Assembly: GCF_000383915.1 (NCBI RefSeq)
Contig: NZ_KB912942.1
Span: forward strand, 3,717,795-3,781,794
Direction of reading: 5' to 3'
Source: Amycolatopsis benzoatilytica AK 16/65
GTDB lineage: Bacteria; Actinomycetota; Actinomycetes; Mycobacteriales; Pseudonocardiaceae
DNA: 64,000 bases
The stretch's first letter is position 1. Every line of letters starts with the position of its first letter. The position numbers were made by a program, and so were the translations under genes. Below are positions 1-7,324 of this stretch, piece by piece. The notes beneath the pieces were generated by a model. That model was given only the letters and a program-made list of their open reading frames with translations, did not search any database and was not told where the DNA came from.

Positions 1-779
1 TCCGCCGCCGCCCGCACTACCGCCGGCGGCTCGGCGCCCTTCTTCGCCCGGACCGCCTCCGCCAGCACCGCGGCCTGCTCGTCCGCCGCGGCCAGCACGC
101 GCTCGACCGCCGCCGTCTGCTCGCCGTCGAATGCCCGAGTACGGTCGCGCAGCAGTGCGGCTGTCCCGTGATACCGCCCGCCGCCGGCGAGAACCCGCGC
201 CTGCCAAGCCCTCGGCCGGTCCGCGAGCCACAACCGCACCGCCCGCTCCGCGCTGTCTCGGTCCGGCCCGGCGAGCGCGTCGGCGAGTGCCGCACGGCTC
301 GGCTTGCCCGGATCGCCGAGCCCCATCACCAGCCGCAGCACGAACACCACCCCGACCGCCAGCGCCGGCGCGCTGAGGATCTGCAGCGGACTTGCCGTCC
401 CGCTCAGCTGAAAGCCGTACCCGAACACCGAAGCCATGCCGAGTCCCAGCCCGACCGTCACATAGCGCGGCCCGAGCGCGGGCAGCAACGCCGCCGCGAA
501 CACGACCAGCGCCAGCAACGCGATCGAGGCCGCCACCGAAACCTCGCCCAGCAACCGGGGGCCGGCCCCGCCCAGCACTACCGCGGGCGCGAACGCGGCG
601 AGCAACCAGAGATCCGGCCGCAGCGGACCGCCGGTCGCCGCGAGGAAACAGAACAACGCCGTCAACCCGGCGAGGATCGCCGTCGCGCCGAGCCCGAGCG
701 CGACGCCGAGCCCCGCCGTCCCGCCGACCACCACCAGGATCGCGACCAGCATCCCGCCGCCGCGCGCAATCGCGTTCAT
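1..779 (-). CDS. FUSC-like integral membrane protein, 3' end outside window
   Basis: The minus strand is open from an ATG at 779 to the window edge, so the C-terminus is missing. Roughly the first 150 residues are hydrophobic, with five or six likely membrane segments starting MNAIARGGGMLVAILVVVGG. A soluble Arg/Ala/Glu-rich helical part follows (ALADALAGPDRDSAERAVRLWLADR and on). Several membrane spans followed by a cytoplasmic helical domain is the layout of FUSC/aromatic-acid-exporter proteins, and a MarR-type regulator of the kind that often controls such exporters lies divergently 340 bp away. The assignment is by architecture only; no catalytic motif is expected. A different membrane protein is possible. 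Confidence 0.6.
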   Translation of the reverse strand, partial: MNAIARGGGMLVAILVVVGGTAGLGVALGLGATAILAGLTALFCFLAATGGPLRPDLWLLAAFAPAVVLGGAGPRLLGEVSVAASIALLALVVFAAALLPALGPRYVTVGLGLGMASVFGYGFQLSGTASPLQILSAPALAVGVVFVLRLVMGLGDPGKPSRAALADALAGPDRDSAERAVRLWLADRPRAWQARVLAGGGRYHGTAALLRDRTRAFDGEQTAAVERVLAAADEQAAVLAEAVRAKKGAEPPAVVRAAA

Positions 780-880
780 CCCGCCCCTTCGCCCTTCCGC
801 CGCCCCGCTCGATCAGGGTTCACGGCGTCACGGCGTCACAGCCTCCCACGCCGCACCGATCGCCACCGCTCGCCGAGGCC

Positions 881-926
881 GTGAAGGGCTCCTGAGGGAC
901 TCAGATTCCGTCAAGGGGCCCTTCAC
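881..926. repeat. Dispersed palindromic element, copy 1 (GC-rich subtype)
   Basis: A 46-bp imperfect palindrome opens with GTGAAGGG and closes with CCCTTCAC. It belongs to a family with nine members in this window. It sits in the divergent spacer between the membrane protein and marR, which is unusual: most copies lie just past gene ends. In RNA it would form one long hairpin. Confidence 0.85.
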
Positions 927-1021
927 GGACCGAACCGGGCCCCGCGATGCTCGCCCCCGAGATCAGCACGCTCCTGCTCATGGCTCTCCCCTTTTCGCGC
1001 ACTCGGCAGACAGAAGTTGCC

Positions 1022-1102
1022 TACCTTAGGTATCTTTTTCTCGCCCGCCCAGCACTGCTCGGCACGGGACAGAGGGGCGATCCATATACCTAACTTAGGT
1101 AT
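1022..1102. promoter_or_regulatory. Paired palindromes, probable MarR operators
   Basis: A perfect 17-bp palindrome, ATACCTAACTTAGGTAT, lies at 1086-1102, just 5' of the marR ribosome site AAGGAG (1109-1114). A second site, TACCTTAGGTA (1022-1032), shares the TTAGGTAT half-site. Both lie between two divergent genes in an AT-rich patch. Autoregulation by the adjacent MarR is the natural inference; binding is not shown. Confidence 0.7.
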
Positions 1103-1120
1103 CTAATCAAGGAGTGCGCG

Positions 1121-1588
1121 ATGCCGTCCGAGTTTTCCCTGCTCCGGGACCTGCTGCCCCGGCTGAACGAGCTGAGCGGGGCGCTGAACCGGGGACGGCT
1201 GGTCGAGCGCGCGATCGACTCCACCGGGCATCCGCTGGACAGGCCGGCGATCAGCGTGCTCGGCGTGCTGCAGCTGGCCGGTCGGCCGATGCGGGTCGGG
1301 GAGATCGCGCACCGGATGAAGGTGGTCGGCCCGCACGTCACCCGGCAGGTCAACGGGCTCGAGGAGCGCGGCCTGGTGCGCCGGGTGGCCGACCCGGACG
1401 ACCAGCGGGCCCGGCTGGTCGAACTGACCGCCGAGGGGAAAGCCGTGACCGAGCGCTATTTCGCGACCGTCGAAAGCTGGCTGGAAGGCGCGATGAGCGC
1501 CTGGACGGCCGAAGACCGCCAGGCCCTCGGGACGCTGCTGGGCAGGCTCGCCGAGGACCTGGCGGCCCAGGTGTCCGCTATGGACTGA
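1121..1588 (+). CDS. MarR family transcriptional regulator
   Basis: A 155-residue winged-helix regulator. The central region carries the MarR pattern: RMKVVGPHVTRQVNGLEERGLV (about 67-88) is the recognition helix, followed by the beta-wing VADPDDQRARLVELTAEGKAV with the conserved D-x-R of the family. N- and C-terminal helices would form the dimer interface. The ATG at 1121 follows AAGGAG by six bases. The two palindromes upstream probably serve as its operators, controlling both this gene and the divergent membrane protein. The effector is unknown; phenolic compounds or drugs are typical of the family. Confidence 0.9.
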   Translation: MPSEFSLLRDLLPRLNELSGALNRGRLVERAIDSTGHPLDRPAISVLGVLQLAGRPMRVGEIAHRMKVVGPHVTRQVNGLEERGLVRRVADPDDQRARLVELTAEGKAVTERYFATVESWLEGAMSAWTAEDRQALGTLLGRLAEDLAAQVSAMD

Positions 1589-1591
1589 GAA

Positions 1592-2500
1592 TTACTCCGA
1601 CAGCCGCAGGAATTCCTGCTGCTCGCGGTCATAGCGCTGGGTCAGGCCGTTGCCGTAGCGGTCCCACCAGTTCTGCGTATGCCCGTTCTGCCGGGTGGTG
1701 GTGTCGCCGTAGACCTGCCGGTCGTACTCCAGCCGCGCGTCGTGGAACTGTTGCTGGAACTCCTGCGGCGTAAGGGATTGCAGCTGCTGCGCGGCGGCCG
1801 GGTCGAGCGTGCGGGCGCTCCGCACGAGGTCCGCGCCGCCCATGTGGTTCAGAATCGCCCGGACACCGCCCGCGCCGCGCATGTGCGCGCCGGACATGAT
1901 CGCGGCTTGCGCGCCCGGGTCGCTGAACTCCAGCGCCCCCGCCCGGCGCGCGTTCGCGGTCATCAGCTGCGCCACCACCGCGTGCTCCTCGGCGCTGCCG
2001 ATGCCGTACTGCCGGCGGGCGGCCATGATCTGGTCGTAGCCGTTGTGCATGTTCTGACGGAAGCCGTACGCCTCCGGCACCCCGCCCTGCTCGCCGGTCG
2101 CGCCCTCGGACCGCATGATCGAGTCGACGACCCGTTCGTCCAGCTGGTGCTGCTGCGGAGCCGCGCCGCCCGCTGCCGCGCCACCGCCTCCCGCGCCGCC
2201 CCCGCCGTAACCCTGCGCGACCGCGGTGTCGGCGGCCGCGTAGTTCTTCGCCGCGGTGTCCACCTTCCCGTTGAGCTGGTCGATCAGCTTCACGAAGTCG
2301 CCCAGCGACGACACCAGTTTCGACTGCAGCAGGGTGTTCGCCGCGGCCACCCCGCTGCCGATGCCCGCGAACGACATGGCGTCGATCACGAGCGTCTCCA
2401 AGTCGCGGACCGCCGACAGCGCCGAGGCGCCGAGGCCTTCCACGTTCTTCACGATCGCCGACACCTCGGCCGGCAGCACCCGGTAGGTTCCCGCTGTCAT
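1592..2500 (-). CDS. ESX/EspC-like secreted protein with lysozyme-like C-terminal domain
   Basis: 302 residues in two parts. Residues 1-95 are two long amphipathic helices ending KNYAAADTAV, the pattern of WXG100/EspC-type type VII substrates. A glycine/alanine linker (GYGGGGAGGGG, about 97-117) follows. The rest carries IMRSEG, YGFRQ, repeated helices with RAILNHMGGADLV, and near the end WWDRYGNGLTQRYD. The order of a Glu near the start, a GxxxLxxxLGG-like helix and a Trp-x-x-Arg near the C-terminus resembles GH108-type and chitosanase-like peptidoglycan hydrolases. It may be an ESX-exported muramidase, as self-use wall enzyme or toxin. No ESX core genes or clear immunity gene are adjacent. 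Domain assignment is inference from motif layout. Confidence 0.55.
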   Translation of the reverse strand: MTAGTYRVLPAEVSAIVKNVEGLGASALSAVRDLETLVIDAMSFAGIGSGVAAANTLLQSKLVSSLGDFVKLIDQLNGKVDTAAKNYAAADTAVAQGYGGGGAGGGGAAAGGAAPQQHQLDERVVDSIMRSEGATGEQGGVPEAYGFRQNMHNGYDQIMAARRQYGIGSAEEHAVVAQLMTANARRAGALEFSDPGAQAAIMSGAHMRGAGGVRAILNHMGGADLVRSARTLDPAAAQQLQSLTPQEFQQQFHDARLEYDRQVYGDTTTRQNGHTQNWWDRYGNGLTQRYDREQQEFLRLSE

Positions 2501-2596
2501 ACCAGTGACAATCGCTCATCCGCGGGTCCGCGCACACGGCCGAATTACCCACTTCCGTCGGGGATCGAATCCGGCGCGGCTGGGTACCTGGTGCGC

Positions 2597-3652
2597 ATGG
2601 AGTCCGACGAGGACCGGCACGACCGGGCCGACCGCGAGATCGAGCGGCTCGCCGAGCAGCTCTGGGCGCTGACCCGCACCCTGGCCGGCGCCGAACCGCC
2701 CAGCCTGGACCGGCTGGCCGCCGCCGGCTTCGACGTTTCCGGCCGCACCGCCCGCCACGGCGCCGGCCGCCCGTGCGTCACGCTGCTGATCCCTTCCGAC
2801 GGCCGCCCGGAACTCGGCCACAACCTGATCGTCGCCGCCTGCCTCGGCGCCGCCCTCGCCGCCGCCGGCACGAATGAATCCGGCTCGATCGTGGTCACCG
2901 ACAGTCCCGCCGATGCCGACGCCGTCCTCACCTTCCAGCCCGGCACGCACACCTGGCCCGCCGCACCGATTCCCGCGCGCACCGACCTCCGCGTGACCAT
3001 GCACGGCACGTCCGGCCCGACGCCCGGAGACAACACCGACGCGCTGGCCGGCCTGCTGCAGGTCTTCACCGCCGCGGGCGCACTCCGAGCCCGCTTGCCG
3101 CTGGGCGCGGCGATCCGCGGAATCATCACCCAAGGCGGCGTGTCCACCGACGCCGTCCCGGAAACCGCCGAAGCCCGGTTCGGCCTGCGCGCCCCGGACG
3201 GAGCCTCGCTCAGCAGGCTTGTCATGGAAATGACCACCGCCGCCGAAGGCGCGGCGATGGCGACCGGCACCAAGGCCGAGGTCGTGCACATCGGCCCGAT
3301 GCATGCCCATTTCCAGGACAACTCCGTGCTGTCCGGGCATTTCGCCCGGCATCTCACCGCGTGCGGGCTGCACCCCGAAACGCCCGCGCCCGGACCGGCC
3401 GCCGGGCGGCCCGAAGCGGGCGATCTCAGCCACCGCTTCCCGACCGTCCACCCGGCCGTCGCGCTGCTGGACCCGGTGCAGGCCACCGGATCCGTCGCCT
3501 TCGCCGAAGCGACCCGCTCCACGCGGGCCCGCACGGTGCTGCTGGCGACCGCGGCCGCGCTGGCCCGGACGGCAACCGACCTTCTCGCCCACCCGGCGCT
3601 CGTCCGGCAAGCCTGGGACGAATTCGCCAGCCGGAAGCGAGATCACAGCTAA
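2597..3652 (+). CDS. M20-family peptidase-like protein lacking metal-ligand motifs
   Basis: 351 residues from ATG 2597 (GTG 2591 is an alternative). The middle (about 135-230) is a clear M20 dimerisation domain: HGTSGPTPGDNTDALAGLLQ, then IRGIITQGGVSTDAVPETAEARFGLRAPD and a helix AAEGAAMATGTKAEV. The flanking catalytic domain is short. The usual early H-x-D metal motif is not visible, the GHDxH motif reads GHNLI, and the late EDF/HxP region is weak (HRFPTVHPAVALLDP). It looks like an AbgB/amidohydrolase homologue that has lost or changed its zinc site, so it may be non-catalytic. Eleven bases separate it from the next gene, suggesting an operon. Confidence 0.6.
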   Translation: MESDEDRHDRADREIERLAEQLWALTRTLAGAEPPSLDRLAAAGFDVSGRTARHGAGRPCVTLLIPSDGRPELGHNLIVAACLGAALAAAGTNESGSIVVTDSPADADAVLTFQPGTHTWPAAPIPARTDLRVTMHGTSGPTPGDNTDALAGLLQVFTAAGALRARLPLGAAIRGIITQGGVSTDAVPETAEARFGLRAPDGASLSRLVMEMTTAAEGAAMATGTKAEVVHIGPMHAHFQDNSVLSGHFARHLTACGLHPETPAPGPAAGRPEAGDLSHRFPTVHPAVALLDPVQATGSVAFAEATRSTRARTVLLATAAALARTATDLLAHPALVRQAWDEFASRKRDHS

Positions 3653-3663
3653 AGTCCCCCGGC

Positions 3664-4494
3664 ATGGGGACGACAACCGCAGATCTGACGCTCACCGACG
3701 GCCGAACACTGCGCGTGCACGACAGTGGCGCCGAAGGCTTCCCGGTGATCTGGCACCACGGCACCCCGCAGTCCGGCCGCCTCCTCGGCCCGGTCGCGGA
3801 GGCCGCGACGGCACGCGGATTCCGCGTCGTGTCCTACGGCCGCCCCGGCTACGGCGGATCCACTCCGAATCCCGGCCGCACGGTCGGCTCGGCCGCCGAC
3901 GACGTCCGGCAGCTGGCCGACGCGCTGGGTCTCTCCCGCTTCGCCACGATGGGCGCCTCCAGCGGCGGCACGCACGCACTGGCCTGCGCCGCGGCGATGC
4001 CGGACCGCGTGACCGCAGTGGTGGGCCTGGGCGCGGTGGCTCCGTTCAGCGAGGAATACGACTGGTACGCCGGAATGGCCGACGACAGTTCGCTGCGGGC
4101 CGCCCGTGAAGGCCGCGACATCCGTTTGAAGCACGGAGAAAGCCACGAGTTCGACGAGTCCAGCTTCATTGCCGCGGACTGGGCCGCCCTGTCCGGTCCC
4201 TGGAGCGCGCTGGGCAGGGACGCCGGTTCCGCCGGAGACGTCACCGCGGAAGCCGAAGACGACCTGGCCCTGACTACCCCCTGGGGCGTCGACCTCGCCG
4301 CTGTCAAGGCCCCCGTGCTGCTGGCCCACGGCGCAGCGGACCGCGTGATCCCGGTCAGCCACAGCCATTGGCTCCTGAAGACCCTGCCGAACGCCACCCT
4401 CTGGCTGCACCCGAAGGACGGCCACATCTCCGTCCTGAACGCCCTGCCCACCGCCTTCGACTGGCTGCGCAACCTGCCCGCCTCCCGTCTGTGA
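3664..4494 (+). CDS. Alpha/beta-fold hydrolase
   Basis: 276 residues with the classical fold. The oxyanion-hole motif is HHGTPQSG (about 31-38), the nucleophile elbow is G-A-S99-S-G, and the catalytic His is in KDGHIS (about 254). A likely acid Asp sits in AHGAADRVIP. RGFRVVSYGRPGYGGST is typical of esterase and epoxide-hydrolase relatives. A cap region lies between about 125 and 200. The substrate cannot be told. The stop codon TGA falls inside the palindromic repeat that starts at 4491, so the element supplies the last bases of the gene. Confidence 0.85.
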   Translation: MGTTTADLTLTDGRTLRVHDSGAEGFPVIWHHGTPQSGRLLGPVAEAATARGFRVVSYGRPGYGGSTPNPGRTVGSAADDVRQLADALGLSRFATMGASSGGTHALACAAAMPDRVTAVVGLGAVAPFSEEYDWYAGMADDSSLRAAREGRDIRLKHGESHEFDESSFIAADWAALSGPWSALGRDAGSAGDVTAEAEDDLALTTPWGVDLAAVKAPVLLAHGAADRVIPVSHSHWLLKTLPNATLWLHPKDGHISVLNALPTAFDWLRNLPASRL

Positions 4495-4537
4495 AGGGCC
4501 CCTTCCGGGACTTCGATTCCCTCAAGGCGTCCTTCAC
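4491..4537. repeat. Dispersed palindromic element, copy 2 (GC-rich subtype)
   Basis: A 47-bp element opening GTGAAGGGCC and closing CCTTCAC. Its first bases overlap the TGA stop of the alpha/beta hydrolase. It lies between two co-directional genes, so it may act as a hairpin terminator. Confidence 0.85.
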
Positions 4538-4563
4538 GGACGCGGGGCGCCGACCGCGCCGGT

Positions 4564-4569
4564 TATCGT
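4564..4569 (+). promoter_or_regulatory. -10 box of a leaderless promoter for the pirin gene
   Basis: TATCGT ends seven bases before ATG 4577, which places transcription start at or next to the start codon. This supports ATG 4577 over the upstream in-frame GTG 4568. Confidence 0.55.
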
Positions 4570-4576
4570 GAACGCC

Positions 4577-5551
4577 ATGAGCAACGTCGATCCCGACCCA
4601 GCGGAACTCACCTGCGGCCCCGCGCCTCAAGCCCCAGGCAAGGTCGAGATCCTCGACGCCCGCTCCGTCCCGCTGGGCGGCCCCCGGGCCATGCCGGTCC
4701 GCCGCACGCTCCCCCAGCGCCAGCGCTCGCTCATCGGGGCCTGGTGCTTCGCCGACCACTACGGCCCGGACGACACCGCCGCCACCGGCGGGATGTCGGT
4801 CGGCCCGCATCCGCACACCGGCCTTCAGACCGTGAGCTGGCTGTTCACCGGCGAGATCGAGCACCGGGACAGCCTGGGCACGCACGCCCTGGTCCGCCCC
4901 GGCGAGCTCAACCTGATGACCGGCGGCCACGGCATCTGCCACGAGGAGGTCTCCACCCCGGAAACCACTGTCCTGCACGGCGTTCAGCTCTGGGTCGCGC
5001 TCCCCGACGAACACCGGCACGCCCCCCGCAACTTCCAGCACTACGCCCCGCGCACCGTCACTCGAGACGGTGCCGCCCTCCGCGTCTTCCTCGGCTCGCT
5101 GGCCGGCGAAACCTCGCCGGTGGAGACCTTCACCCCGCTCCTCGGCGCGGAGATCGTCCTCGCGCCCGGCGCGTCCGTCTCCCTGCCCGCGGACCCCGCT
5201 TTCGAGCACGGCGTCCTGGTCGACACCGGCGAACTGACCTTTGCCGACGCCTCGCTGCAGCGAGCCCAGCTCGGTTACCTGGCGGCCGGCGCGTCCGCGC
5301 TGGACCTGCACAACCCCGCCGAATCCCCGGCCCGCGCGGTGCTGCTCGGCGGCCCGCCGTTCGGCGAGGAAATCCTGATGTGGTGGAACTTCGTCGGCCG
5401 CACCCACGACGAGATCGTCGAGTACCGCGCAGCCTGGCAAAACGGCTCCGACCAGTTCGGCGGCATCCCGCCCTACCCGGGCGGCCCGGCACGGCTGCCC
5501 GCTCCCGCGCTGCCCGCGGTCCGGATCAAACCGCGCCGCAACCCCTCGTGA
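4577..5551 (+). CDS. Pirin family protein (bicupin)
   Basis: 324 residues from ATG 4577. The N-terminal cupin carries the pirin metal site: GPHPHTGLQTVSWLFTGEIEHRDSLG with two His, a third His in the same strand, and Glu in HGICHEE. The conserved stretch GELNLMTGGHGICHEE and the C-terminal LLGGPPFGEEILMWWNFVGR are family hallmarks. Pirins bind Fe(II); some have quercetin dioxygenase activity and others act as redox-sensing partners, so the substrate is open. It appears to be a single-gene transcript behind repeat copy 2. Confidence 0.88.
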   Translation: MSNVDPDPAELTCGPAPQAPGKVEILDARSVPLGGPRAMPVRRTLPQRQRSLIGAWCFADHYGPDDTAATGGMSVGPHPHTGLQTVSWLFTGEIEHRDSLGTHALVRPGELNLMTGGHGICHEEVSTPETTVLHGVQLWVALPDEHRHAPRNFQHYAPRTVTRDGAALRVFLGSLAGETSPVETFTPLLGAEIVLAPGASVSLPADPAFEHGVLVDTGELTFADASLQRAQLGYLAAGASALDLHNPAESPARAVLLGGPPFGEEILMWWNFVGRTHDEIVEYRAAWQNGSDQFGGIPPYPGGPARLPAPALPAVRIKPRRNPS

Positions 5552-5617
5552 CCGGCGCGCGCACCCCGTCGTGAGCTGCTCAGCCGGTTCTGCCCCGGGT
5601 GAACCGCTCACCACCGG

Positions 5618-6532
5618 CTAGCGCAGCTCGGCGACCCGGTTCCGGGCCCCCGACGGGTCGAAGTTCACTCGCCGCAACGGCCCTGCGGCCAGCAGCACCA
5701 CCGCCATCGCGCTCAACGCGGCCAGCACCAGCGCCGCCACGAACCGCGCCGGACCGGAGGTGGCCGAAGCCAGCACCGCGTACCCGCCGAGCACCACCGC
5801 GACCGGCCCGAGCAGCGCGATTGTCGTCGCGATCGGCGGAATCCGGCTGCCGTCCGGACGCCGGGCCGAGACGACCGCCGCGCCGGTCGACACCACGGCC
5901 GCCACCAGCAGGCAGCCGCCCACGGTGTCGGACAGGCGGTGCCAGCTCAGCGCGACGGTCGCCGCGGCCACCCAGGCGACGCCGGGCGCGCCCACGGCGA
6001 GCACCCAGGTCCGGAACCGGGCGGGCAGCGCCACGGCCAGCGCCAGCAGGGCGGCGGTGGCCGCGGTCACGTGCCCGCTCGGGAAGCTGTTGTGGTGCGG
6101 GACGCCGGTCGCGGACGCGACGTCCGGCCGGTCGAGCAGGTAGATCTTGAACAGCTGCGCGGCCGCTATCGGCAGCAGGAACAGCACCAGCGCGGTCACC
6201 GCGAGCGCGAACCTCTTGCGTGCCATCGCGAGCGCCACGACGGCGATGCCGGCCGCGCCGAACACCGCCACCATGTCCAGCTCGGACAGCGGCATCGCCC
6301 AGTCCACTGTGGACCGCGTGATCTGCTGCGCGTAGCGGACCACGCCGTCCTCCGCCCGCTGTCCGCCGGGCGTCCGCACGAACAGCAGGTAGGCGACGAC
6401 GAACGCGCCGGTGAACCCGATCGCGGACGCGATCAGCACCGCGGTGCGCGAGCGCCGCTGCGGGGCGAGCGCGTGCCGGGGCGCGGACCGGGACACGTCG
6501 AGCAACTGCGTTTCACGAGTCAGCACTGCCAT
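5618..6532 (-). CDS. PAP2-family membrane phosphatase
   Basis: 304 residues with about six membrane segments. The three phosphatase signature motifs are present in order: KIYLLDRP, then the PSGH motif in NSFPSGHVTAATAAL, then SWHRLSDTVGG. These provide the Lys/Arg phosphate cradle, the first His and the catalytic His-Asp pair. Members dephosphorylate phosphatidic acid, undecaprenyl or decaprenyl pyrophosphate, or related lipids at the outer membrane face. There is an extra C-terminal membrane pair. It is divergent from the two-component operon, with about 110 bp between starts. Confidence 0.85.
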   Translation of the reverse strand: MAVLTRETQLLDVSRSAPRHALAPQRRSRTAVLIASAIGFTGAFVVAYLLFVRTPGGQRAEDGVVRYAQQITRSTVDWAMPLSELDMVAVFGAAGIAVVALAMARKRFALAVTALVLFLLPIAAAQLFKIYLLDRPDVASATGVPHHNSFPSGHVTAATAALLALAVALPARFRTWVLAVGAPGVAWVAAATVALSWHRLSDTVGGCLLVAAVVSTGAAVVSARRPDGSRIPPIATTIALLGPVAVVLGGYAVLASATSGPARFVAALVLAALSAMAVVLLAAGPLRRVNFDPSGARNRVAELR

Positions 6533-6643
6533 GCCTACGAGCCTGGCTGCGCGAGTTAGGGATCTCGTCTGAGCCGTGTCATGGTTTCGCTACAAGATCG
6601 GCCCGGCTCGCGCGCTCCGGCGGCTTCTCCCAATAATGACGGG

Positions 6644-7324
6644 GTGGCAGTGGTGTTGGTGGTCGAGGACGACGCGTCCGTGCGCGAAGGAATGGAACTG
6701 GCCCTGCGCCGCCAGGGACACACGGTGCACACCGCGGCGTCCGGCGAAGAAGGCGTCCGGCTCCTCCGCGAACGCACGCCCGACCTGGTGGTGCTGGACC
6801 TGATGCTGCCCGGCATCGACGGGTTCGAGACTTGCCGCCGGATGCGCGCGCAGGGCCAGGTGCCGATCATCATGCTCACCGCGCGCAGCGACGATTTCGA
6901 CATCGTCGCCGGCCTGGAGGCGGGTGCCGACGACTACGTCGTCAAGCCGGTCGAACCGCGGGTGCTCGACGCCCGGATCCGCGCGGTCCTGCGCCGCACC
7001 GCCGCCGAACCGGACGCCGCCGCGCCCGAACAGCACGGGGACCTGGTGATCGACCGGGCCGGAATGCTGGTGCGCAAACGCGGCGAACCGGTGGCGCTCA
7101 CCCCGACCGAGCTGAAGCTGCTGCTGGAGATCTCCCGCACGCCGGGCCAGGTGTACAGCCGTCGTCAGCTGCTCGCCACCGTCTGGGGACACGACTACCT
7201 CGGCGATTCCCGGCTGGTCGACGCCTGCGTGCAGCGGCTGCGCGCCAAGATCGAGGACGTCCCGGCGCGACCGGACCACGTGCAGACGGTCCGCGGGTTC
7301 GGCTACCGGTTCGGCCGCTCGTGA
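6644..7324 (+). CDS. OmpR-family response regulator (CseB-like)
   Basis: 226 residues if started at GTG 6644, the usual family length. The upstream ATG 6581 would add 21 unconserved residues. The receiver domain has the acidic pair EDD, phosphoacceptor D52 in VLDLMLPG, the conserved Thr in MLTARSD, and Lys in VVKPVEP. The C-terminal winged helix has LTPTELKLLLEISRTPGQVYSRRQLLATVWG and ends VQTVRGFGYRFG. Its stop overlaps the kinase start (GTGA). With a kinase and a lipoprotein it resembles the Streptomyces CseA/CseB/CseC envelope-stress module, though gene order differs and no sigE is adjacent. Confidence 0.92.
   Translation: MAVVLVVEDDASVREGMELALRRQGHTVHTAASGEEGVRLLRERTPDLVVLDLMLPGIDGFETCRRMRAQGQVPIIMLTARSDDFDIVAGLEAGADDYVVKPVEPRVLDARIRAVLRRTAAEPDAAAPEQHGDLVIDRAGMLVRKRGEPVALTPTELKLLLEISRTPGQVYSRRQLLATVWGHDYLGDSRLVDACVQRLRAKIEDVPARPDHVQTVRGFGYRFGRS

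Noticed and set aside
5552..5617. Terminator between the pirin and PAP2 genes
   Set aside because: Only weak, interrupted pairings are seen, so no feature is called.
6581..6643. Upstream ATG start for the response regulator
   Set aside because: The 21 extra residues are not conserved-looking, and GTG 6644 gives the normal receiver N-terminus AVVLVVEDD.
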